The notes beneath the pieces are model-generated. The model was not told the origin of the DNA. It saw nothing but the letters and a program-made list of their open reading frames with translations, and did not search any database. The translations under genes and the position numbers were made by a program. Shown piece by piece: positions 57,862 through 64,000 of a DNA stretch of 64,000 nt; position 1 is the first letter of the stretch; every line of letters begins with the position of its first letter. Source of the DNA: Zwartia panacis (GTDB lineage: Bacteria; Pseudomonadota; Gammaproteobacteria; Burkholderiales; Burkholderiaceae_B); contig NZ_JAUHHF010000003.1 in the NCBI RefSeq assembly GCF_030410395.1, positions 310,001-374,000 of the forward strand, read 5' to 3'.

Positions 57862-58459
57862 CGGGCAAGCCTTAAAAGGGTTAAGAAAGCCGGGTTGTAA
57901 CGCCTTGCAGGGGAGCGCTTGTTGAAAAGCAGCCGACCAGCGGCATTACGTGACCCTCCTTCGTAGAGATGCAGCATTTTGTTGCGTCTCCGTCGGGATC
58001 GCGCACTGCACTATTTTTGTATTGTACCGCTTGCTTTCTTGTCCTCTGGGTTGCTGGTCGTCGGCTTGACCGGGATGCCCTTCAGGCGCGTTGTTGCGAC
58101 GTTCAAACGTTTCGCCCGCGCCGAAGATGTATGCCCCTTCTCGCCGCGCGCGATACTGAATTAAGAGCAAGATTAAAAGCAAGAAACCGTCGTATCCCTG
58201 CACCAGGCGTTTGACACATATCCGCCTGATGTTCACAGCATTTTTTTCGTCAACCACTTTTGTCAAACACTCTTGTGACCCTGACCCTCCTGCTGAATGA
58301 ACCCCGCGCCCTAGGGCGCACAGTGCCGGTCTAAAGACCTTTTCTTCGTGCGTCCCAACAAGGGCGCGCGTCCTCTTTGCCTGCTTCAGTGTTTCGCAGC
58401 CAACAACGCGTGGCTGCGCGTCGATTTCCGGCGCGCCATTTAAATGGAGAAACTCTCTC
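57842..58459. other. Long structured rne leader (rluC-rne intergenic region)
   Basis: The 618 bases between rluC and rne hold no credible gene; open frames on both strands have no codon pattern or recognisable product. Hairpins are visible at 57966-57990 (GAGATGCA/TGCGTCTC), 58306-58319 (GCGCCCT/AGGGCGC, perfect, no loop) and 58395-58418 (CGCAGCCA/TGGCTGCG). Pyrimidine-rich stretches separate them. In E. coli the long rne 5' UTR mediates feedback cleavage by RNase E; the same role here is inference. Confidence 0.6.
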
Positions 58460-61273
58460 ATGAAGCGCATGCTGTTTAACGCGACGCACCAGGAAGAACT
58501 GCGCGTTGCAATTGTTGATGGGCAAAAGCTCATCGACCTCGATATCGAAATCGCCGGACGCGAACAGCGCAAAGGCAACATCTACAAAGGTGTCATCACC
58601 CGCATCGAGCCCGGTCTCGAAGCATGTTTTGTGAATTACGGCGAAGACCGCCATGGCTTCCTGCCCTTCAAAGAAATCGCCCGAAGCTATTTCAAAGAGG
58701 GTGTGGATGTCCGGACAGCTCGTATTCAAGACGCGCTGCGCGAAGGCCAAGAGCTGATCGTTCAAGTCGAAAAAGAAGAGCGCGGCAACAAGGGCGCAGC
58801 TCTGACCACCTTTATTTCCCTCGCTGGCCGCTATCTGGTGCTGATGCCCAACAACCCTCGTGGTGGTGGCGTCTCGCGTCGGGTCGAAGGTGAAGAGCGT
58901 CAGGAACTGCGCGAGGCCATGGATCAGCTGACGATTCCGCCCGGTATGAGCATTATCGCCCGCACCGCAGGTATCGGCCGCAACGCCGAGGAACTGCAGT
59001 GGGACATGTCCTACCTCATGCAGCTTTGGACGGCCATTGACGGTGCGGCCAAAGACAACCCGGCCCCTATCCTGATTTACCTCGAGTCAAGCCTGGTGAT
59101 TCGCGCGATCCGCGATTATTTCTCACCTGACATCGGTGAAATCCTGATTGATACGGACGACATCGCTGACCAGGCGACTGCGTTCATGAGCGTTGTGATG
59201 CCTGACAATGTCGAGCGCGTCAAACGTTATCGCGATGATGTGCCCTTGTTCTCGCGCTTTCAGATTGAACATCAGATCGAGACGGCCTATTCGCGTACTG
59301 TCGATCTGCCTTCGGGCGGATCGATCGTGATCGACCACACCGAAGCGCTGGTCGCGGTCGACGTCAACTCCGCACGTGCCACGCGTGGTGCGGACATCGA
59401 AGAAACCGCATTACGCACGAACCAAGAGGCTGCCGACGAAGTCGCACGCCAATTGCGTTTACGCGACTTGGGCGGCCTGATCGTGATCGATTTTATCGAC
59501 ATGGAAGACACCAAGAACCAGCGCGCGGTTGAAAATCGTTTGCGAGATGCGCTGCATTTCGACCGTGCGCGTGTCCAAATGGGCAAAATTTCACGTTTTG
59601 GCCTGATGGAGCTGTCCCGCCAGCGGCTGCGTCCCGCCTTGAATGAAGGTTCACACATCACGTGTCCGCGCTGTAACGGCACGGGTGTGATCCGTGACGC
59701 CGAGTCGAGCGCGCTGCAAGTCTTGCGTCTGCTCCAGGAAGAAGCCATGAAGGAAAACACAGCAGCTGTGCATGCACAGGTGCCTGTCGATGTGGCGACT
59801 TTCTTGCTGAATGAAAAACGCTCTGACATCACCAAGATTGAGACGCGCCTCAAGGTCAATCTGATCCTGATTCCCAACCGTCACCTCGAGACGCCCCATC
59901 ATCATATCGAACGGTTGCGTCATGATGATCCTCGTCTTGAAGACATCAAAACCAGCTTCGATCTGGTGGATGCCCCTTCGACAGACATGAGCTGGGCCCC
60001 CAAGGAACAAGAAGTCAAAGCCAAACCCGAAGCGTTAGTCAAGGGCATCACCCCTGCACAACCTGCCCCGGTTTCCTCGACTCCCGCCAAAAAAGCGGAA
60101 GCAGAGGCTAAACCCGGTCTGTTCTCACGCCTTTTCGGTTGGCTCTCAGGTGGATCTTCCTCGGAAAAGAAAGAAGAAGCCCCCAAGGCTAGTGATTCAC
60201 GCGATCGCGGCCGTTCTGCCCAGGGTGACCGTCGCGGTGGAAATCGCGGTGGCCGTGGACGTCGTCCGGACAATCGCACAGACGGTCGTCCCGCCACCCC
60301 CGAGCTGACCGCCACGCCCGATCAACGTCGCGCCCCGAAAAATGACGAGCGCAGTGACCGCGCTCCTCAGTTGCGAGGCGAAACATCTGATCAAGGCGAA
60401 GACAGCCCACGCGGTAATCGTAACCGCCGTGGTCGTGGCCGACAGCGCCGCGAAGACGGTTCGGATATTCGCGCGGACCAAGTCGAAGGCGGCACCAACA
60501 ACACGCAGGCAGTCGATGCTGCTGCGCCAAACGAGCGCCGCCCCCAAGCTCCACGCCCAACACCTTCCGTGAGTCAGCTGACAGAAGATCAAGCCCACCT
60601 GCAACAAGGTCTCGATCCTCAAGGACTCGCCGAGGACGAAGCAGATCAAGCTGATCCAGAACGCAAACGTCGCCGTCGCCGTAGCCGTCGTGGTCGTCGT
60701 ACAGGCGATGAAGGGTCGAATCTCGAAGGCCGTGACGATCAGGCACAAGAGAACGAAGGTTTCGCTCACGTTTCCAGCACTGCGCTTTCCGGCGCACCTG
60801 TGAACTATGTCGAACCTGCCTCTGGCACAACATCAGTTGCGCCGACACCTTCGGCAGCGCCTGTCGCCACTGCGAATGCTGTACAAGCATCTGCACCGGC
60901 ACCTGCACCTGCACCTGCACCTGCACCTGCACCTGTTCCGGTTCAAACCGCTCCGGTTGAACCTGCTCCGGTTCAACCCGCTGCTGTTCAGGTCGTGCCG
61001 GTTAGTGCTCCAACCCCTGCACCGGTACCCGCTCAGACCTACTCGGCACCGTCTGCTCCGATCGTGGTTCCCGCCACGCCGCGCGCCGACACTGCAACTC
61101 TGCACGCGATCGTGCAGTCGGCAGGTTTGCAGTGGGTTGAAAGCGATCCAGTTCGTGTCGCTCAGGCGATGGCAAATCAGCGTGTGGTGCCTGTCAAGCT
61201 TGGACGTGAACCCAAGCCTCAGCCCGTTGTTTCAAATACGCCCTTGATTCAGGTTGAAACCAACCGGCATTAA
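58460..61273 (+). CDS. rne: Ribonuclease E
   Basis: RNase E is the essential endonuclease that starts mRNA decay, processes rRNA/tRNA and scaffolds the degradosome. The 937-residue protein has an S1 domain (about 36-120), 5'-sensor and DNase I-like regions, catalytic Asp301 ('VAVDVNSARATRG') and Asp344 ('IVIDFIDMED'), and the zinc-link Cys402/Cys405 ('TCPRCNGTG'). From about 520 on is the disordered scaffold: an amphipathic segment ('GLFSRLFGWLSGG') that probably anchors to the membrane, arginine-rich RNA-binding tracts near 600, 660 and 735, and a Pro-Ala repeat near 815-830. GGAG lies 11 bases before the ATG. Confidence 0.97.
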   Translation: MKRMLFNATHQEELRVAIVDGQKLIDLDIEIAGREQRKGNIYKGVITRIEPGLEACFVNYGEDRHGFLPFKEIARSYFKEGVDVRTARIQDALREGQELIVQVEKEERGNKGAALTTFISLAGRYLVLMPNNPRGGGVSRRVEGEERQELREAMDQLTIPPGMSIIARTAGIGRNAEELQWDMSYLMQLWTAIDGAAKDNPAPILIYLESSLVIRAIRDYFSPDIGEILIDTDDIADQATAFMSVVMPDNVERVKRYRDDVPLFSRFQIEHQIETAYSRTVDLPSGGSIVIDHTEALVAVDVNSARATRGADIEETALRTNQEAADEVARQLRLRDLGGLIVIDFIDMEDTKNQRAVENRLRDALHFDRARVQMGKISRFGLMELSRQRLRPALNEGSHITCPRCNGTGVIRDAESSALQVLRLLQEEAMKENTAAVHAQVPVDVATFLLNEKRSDITKIETRLKVNLILIPNRHLETPHHHIERLRHDDPRLEDIKTSFDLVDAPSTDMSWAPKEQEVKAKPEALVKGITPAQPAPVSSTPAKKAEAEAKPGLFSRLFGWLSGGSSSEKKEEAPKASDSRDRGRSAQGDRRGGNRGGRGRRPDNRTDGRPATPELTATPDQRRAPKNDERSDRAPQLRGETSDQGEDSPRGNRNRRGRGRQRREDGSDIRADQVEGGTNNTQAVDAAAPNERRPQAPRPTPSVSQLTEDQAHLQQGLDPQGLAEDEADQADPERKRRRRRSRRGRRTGDEGSNLEGRDDQAQENEGFAHVSSTALSGAPVNYVEPASGTTSVAPTPSAAPVATANAVQASAPAPAPAPAPAPAPVPVQTAPVEPAPVQPAAVQVVPVSAPTPAPVPAQTYSAPSAPIVVPATPRADTATLHAIVQSAGLQWVESDPVRVAQAMANQRVVPVKLGREPKPQPVVSNTPLIQVETNRH
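60899..60934 (+). repeat. Hexanucleotide tandem repeat (GCACCT)6 inside rne
   Basis: Six perfect GCACCT units, preceded by one GCACCG, encode an Ala-Pro run in the RNase E scaffold. Changes in unit number would lengthen or shorten the linker by two residues without frameshift. Confidence 0.9.
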
Positions 61274-61287
61274 GAGTCTGTAAAAAG

Positions 61288-61325
61288 AAACGGCCCATCA
61301 ATATTTTTGATGGGCCGTTTTAGTT
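61288..61325. terminator. Bidirectional terminator between rne and accD
   Basis: AAACGGCCCATCAA-TATTT-TTGATGGGCCGTTT is a 14-bp stem followed by T-rich sequence on both strands (TTTTAG on plus, TTTCTTTTT on minus). It lies 15 bases after the rne stop and 39 bases before the accD stop, so it can serve both convergent genes. Confidence 0.92.
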
Positions 61326-61363
61326 TGCAAGAGATCGTTGTGCGATCTTGACTTGTACGATCT

Positions 61364-62248
61364 TTAAGCAGCAGCCACGCTATCCATGGGCTGATTCATC
61401 ATAATCGCCATCAACCGCGCAAGCTCTTCGCGAAGTTGACGCCGGTCCAGGACCATATCGATTGCCCCTTTTTGCTGCAAAAACTCCGAACGCTGAAAAC
61501 CCTCGGGCAGTTTCTCACGGACCGTCTGCTCAATCACACGCGGCCCCGCAAAACCAATCAGTGCTTTGGGTTCACCAATCACGACATCGCCCATAAACGC
61601 GAAGCTAGCCGAGACACCTCCCATCGTAGGATCCGTCAGGACACTGATGAAAGGCAGTTTCGCCTCGGCCAAACGCGTCAACATGGCATTGGTTTTAGCC
61701 ATCTGCATCAAAGAAAACAAACTTTCCTGCATCCGTGCACCGCCCGAAGCCGCGACACAGATGAAGGGGACTTTGTTTTTAATCGCTGCCTGAACACCTT
61801 GGACGAAACGCTCACCCACGACAGAACCCATGGAGCCGCCCATGAACTCGAATTCAAAGCATGCGAGTACGCAGGGCACGCTCCGAATGGCGCCGCTGAC
61901 CACCACCAGTGCGTCGGTCTCGCCAGTTTGACGAACGGCCTCTTGAACACGCTCAGGGTATTTACGCGAGTCTTTAAATTTCAGCGGATCCATCGATCGG
62001 GTATTGGATCCAATCTCTACTCGCCCCTCAATATCGAGCAATGATTCAATGCGTGCACGCGCGCCGATCCGCATATGGTGATCACACTTGGGGCATACGT
62101 GAAGATTCGCCGCAAGATCTTCGTTGTAAAGCACGGATTCACAAGAGGGACATTTGACCCAGAGGCCTTCGGGTACGCGCTTACTCGCAGTTTCCTGCGC
62201 AGGAACTTTGTTGATACGGGGCGGGAGAAGTTTACCGAGCCAACTCAT
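61364..62248 (-). CDS. accD: Acetyl-CoA carboxylase carboxyltransferase subunit beta
   Basis: AccD with AccA transfers the carboxyl group from biotin carrier protein to acetyl-CoA, making malonyl-CoA. The 294-residue protein has an N-terminal zinc ribbon with Cys33, Cys36, Cys52 and Cys55 ('CPSC...CPKC'), then the carboxyltransferase crotonase fold with '[22 protein letters not shown]', '[22 protein letters not shown]' and '[36 protein letters not shown]'. ATG 62248 overlaps the trpA stop (ATGA). The trpB-trpA-accD order is common in betaproteobacteria. Confidence 0.97.
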   Translation of the reverse strand: MSWLGKLLPPRINKVPAQETASKRVPEGLWVKCPSCESVLYNEDLAANLHVCPKCDHHMRIGARARIESLLDIEGRVEIGSNTRSMDPLKFKDSRKYPERVQEAVRQTGETDALVVVSGAIRSVPCVLACFEFEFMGGSMGSVVGERFVQGVQAAIKNKVPFICVAASGGARMQESLFSLMQMAKTNAMLTRLAEAKLPFISVLTDPTMGGVSASFAFMGDVVIGEPKALIGFAGPRVIEQTVREKLPEGFQRSEFLQQKGAIDMVLDRRQLREELARLMAIMMNQPMDSVAAA

Positions 62249-63102
62249 TTTGCATGCTCCGCTTGTCGGGCAACATCCATTGCCTGACGAATACCTGCCA
62301 ACCAACCCGCACCCGCATCGATCGCCGCCTGAGACTGCAGGTCTTTGGGCAGGCCCGCCGAGGCTTTGGTCATGGTGTCGATCAGTTTGCTACCAATCAC
62401 GACTGCATCGGCAACCAGACTGATGCTTTGTGCGCTTTTTGCATCGCTGATGCCAAAACCCACGCCCACAGGCAAAGCAACGTGCTGACGGATACCTTTG
62501 AGGCGCGTGGCAACGTCCGCTGTATCGAGGTGACCTGCACCCGTCACACCATTCAATGAGACGTAGTACACGTAACCACGGGCAATTTTGCCAACAGCTT
62601 TGATGCGGGTCTCAGTCGAAGTCGGGGCCAGAAGGAAAATAGGCGCGATGTGATGCTTGTTGAGTAAACCAACAAAATCGTCGATTTCCTCTGGGGGATA
62701 ATCAACAGTCAGCAGTCCATCAACACCCACCTGCTCGGCCTGTTCTGCAAAGGCTTGATGCCCGATGTTTTCAATCGGATTGGCATAACCCATCAACACA
62801 ATCGGAGTGTCCTGATCTTTCTTGCGAAACTCTGCCACCATCCCCAATACGTGTTTGAGTCCAATGCCTTGGGAGATCGCATGCTCTGCTGCACGCTGGA
62901 TCACGGGGCCATCAGCCATCGGATCCGAAAAAGGGATACCGAGTTCGATCACATCGGCACCCGCTTTGACGAGTGCATGCATCAAGGGCACCGTTGTCTC
63001 AGGCAAGGGGTTGCCCGCTGCGATGTAGGGAATCAGCGCAGCGCGCTGCTGTTGCGCAGCGCGGGCAAACGCCGCGGCGATGCGATCTTTGTGTTGAGCC
63101 AT
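62245..63102 (-). CDS. trpA: Tryptophan synthase alpha subunit
   Basis: TrpA cleaves indole-3-glycerol phosphate to indole and glyceraldehyde 3-phosphate; indole is channelled to TrpB. The 285-residue TIM barrel has the catalytic Glu53 and Asp64 in '[21 protein letters not shown]', '[38 protein letters not shown]', and the phosphate site '[17 protein letters not shown]' with '[12 protein letters not shown]'. ATG 63102 is used; TTG 63111 is possible. It follows trpB by 24 bases and is coupled to accD. Confidence 0.97.
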   Translation of the reverse strand: MAQHKDRIAAAFARAAQQQRAALIPYIAAGNPLPETTVPLMHALVKAGADVIELGIPFSDPMADGPVIQRAAEHAISQGIGLKHVLGMVAEFRKKDQDTPIVLMGYANPIENIGHQAFAEQAEQVGVDGLLTVDYPPEEIDDFVGLLNKHHIAPIFLLAPTSTETRIKAVGKIARGYVYYVSLNGVTGAGHLDTADVATRLKGIRQHVALPVGVGFGISDAKSAQSISLVADAVVIGSKLIDTMTKASAGLPKDLQSQAAIDAGAGWLAGIRQAMDVARQAEHAK

Positions 63103-63126
63103 ATTTATCAAAAAACCTTTAAAACC

Positions 63127-64000
63127 TTAGAGCACGATGCCCGCACGCTGCGCGACGGTATTGATATCCTTGTCGCCTCGGCCGGACAAGTTCACCAGAA
63201 TGACCTGATCCTTGGAAAGCGTTGGTGCAAGCTTGGCAGCGTAAGCCAGCGCATGTGATGTCTCGAGCGCCGGGATGATACCTTCGATCCTGCAGCAATG
63301 GTGAAAACTTGCCAATGCTTCGGTATCGGTCACGCTGACATAGGAGGCGCGCCCACTATCTTTGAGCCATGCATGCTCGGGACCGACGCCTGGATAATCC
63401 AGACCGGCCGATACAGAATGCGTCTCGGCGACCTGGCCGTTTTCATCCTGCAACACGTAAGTGCGGTTGCCATGCAATACGCCTACTCGTCCAGCGGTCA
63501 GCGACGCGGAATGTTTCCCGGTGTCGACGCCCTCGCCCGCCGCTTCTACGCCGACGAGTTTGGTGTTTTCATATGGAATATACGGATGGAATATACCCAT
63601 CGCGTTTGAGCCGCCGCCCACGCAGGCCAACACGTAATCAGGCTGACGTCCAGCGTACAAAGGCATTTGTTCGATGGACTCCTGACCAATCACGGAGTGA
63701 AAATTGCGGACCATCATCGGATAGGGATGGGGACCTGCAACGGTACCAATGATGTAAAACGTATTATCGACGTTGGTCACCCAGTCGCGCATGGCCTCGT
63801 TCAAGGCGTCCTTGAGGGTCTTGGAGCCGGACTCGACGGGCACCACGGTCGCGCCAAGGAGTTTCATCCGAAACACGTTTGGCGACTGACGCTTGACGTC
63901 CTCGCTACCCATGTAAACCACGCACTCCATGCCATAACGGGCACATACGGTCGCAGTCGCAACACCGTGCTGACCAGCCCCCGTTTCAGCGATGATGCGG
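63127..64000 (-). CDS. trpB: Tryptophan synthase beta subunit, C-terminal part (window-truncated)
   Basis: TrpB joins indole and serine to tryptophan with PLP. The last ~290 residues are in the window; the N-terminus and the PLP lysine lie beyond base 64000. The visible part begins '[31 protein letters not shown]', a TrpB hallmark, then the phosphate-binding '[16 protein letters not shown]', '[36 protein letters not shown]', and the C-terminal '[16 protein letters not shown]'. A Met within the visible part (63930) is internal and not the start. Confidence 0.97.
   Translation of the reverse strand, partial: RIIAETGAGQHGVATATVCARYGMECVVYMGSEDVKRQSPNVFRMKLLGATVVPVESGSKTLKDALNEAMRDWVTNVDNTFYIIGTVAGPHPYPMMVRNFHSVIGQESIEQMPLYAGRQPDYVLACVGGGSNAMGIFHPYIPYENTKLVGVEAAGEGVDTGKHSASLTAGRVGVLHGNRTYVLQDENGQVAETHSVSAGLDYPGVGPEHAWLKDSGRASYVSVTDTEALASFHHCCRIEGIIPALETSHALAYAAKLAPTLSKDQVILVNLSGRGDKDINTVAQRAGIVL

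Noticed and set aside
57946-58581. A long open frame opposite the rne leader
   Set aside because: It runs antisense into the rne coding region, has no recognisable domain or ribosome site, and the GC-rich region produces long frames by chance.

Overview
The window is chromosomal DNA of a betaproteobacterium, most likely a member of Burkholderiales close to Alcaligenaceae. Four things point there: gene orders typical of that group (pyrG-kdsA-eno-ftsB, rpmF-plsX-fabHDG-acpP-fabF followed by rpoE-rseA-rseB-mucD, lepA-lepB-rnc-era-recO, trpB-trpA-accD), two Bug/TctC-type periplasmic receptors, a moderately GC-rich composition, and protein sequences that read like Bordetella/Achromobacter relatives. 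I saw no rRNA, tRNA, CRISPR array, transposase or phage gene. The taxon is an inference from content, not a database match.

Layout. Positions 1-9.8 kb are mostly minus-strand housekeeping: a truncated class V aminotransferase, ftsB, eno, kdsA, pyrG, an aminopeptidase P, a DedA membrane protein and a two-subunit 3-oxoacid CoA-transferase. A lone plus-strand TadE-like gene sits at 455. From 9.9 to 12.9 kb come an electron-transfer-flavoprotein:ubiquinone oxidoreductase, a cupin and an HSL-type esterase. From 12.9 to 18.7 kb a minus-strand block holds an FAH-family enzyme, a CopD-like membrane protein and prpE-glcG-acs for short-chain acyl-CoA activation. From 18.8 to 23.8 kb are an NlpC/P60 lipoprotein, a DUF2325 gene behind a Fur-like site, cysB, pepA-holC and a Bax-inhibitor-1 protein.

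Positions 23.8-36.4 kb form the accessory part of the window. It opens with a crotonase-family gene bracketed by two inverted copies of a ~193 bp palindromic repeat. A hydrolase, an NMT1-like protein and a Bug receptor follow. Next is a divergent pair of transcription units, SDR plus Bug receptor on the minus strand and ligase-gntR-acyl-CoA dehydrogenase-TPP enzyme-alcohol dehydrogenase on the plus strand, sharing a promoter region with palindromic sites. These genes look like an uptake and catabolic pathway for an organic acid whose identity the sequence does not give. Nine-base tandem arrays lie on both sides of the alcohol dehydrogenase.

Positions 36.4-52.2 kb are a long minus-strand run of core functions: ribosomal protein L32, phospholipid and fatty-acid synthesis, the sigma-E envelope-stress module, then lepA-lepB-rnc-era-recO. 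Many neighbours overlap by 1-8 bases. Sigma-E is linked to the fab genes through two successive TTGA overlaps. From 52.3 to 64 kb come maf, a tetrapyrrole-methylase-like methyltransferase, an amidase lipoprotein, msrPQ, a HAD phosphatase-rluC pair divergent from rne (with a long leader), and accD-trpA-trpB, the last cut by the window end.

The most unusual signal I can see is the pair of long hairpin repeats at 23839-24031 and 25006-25199. Their arm sequences differ between copies, yet within each copy the arms remain complementary.
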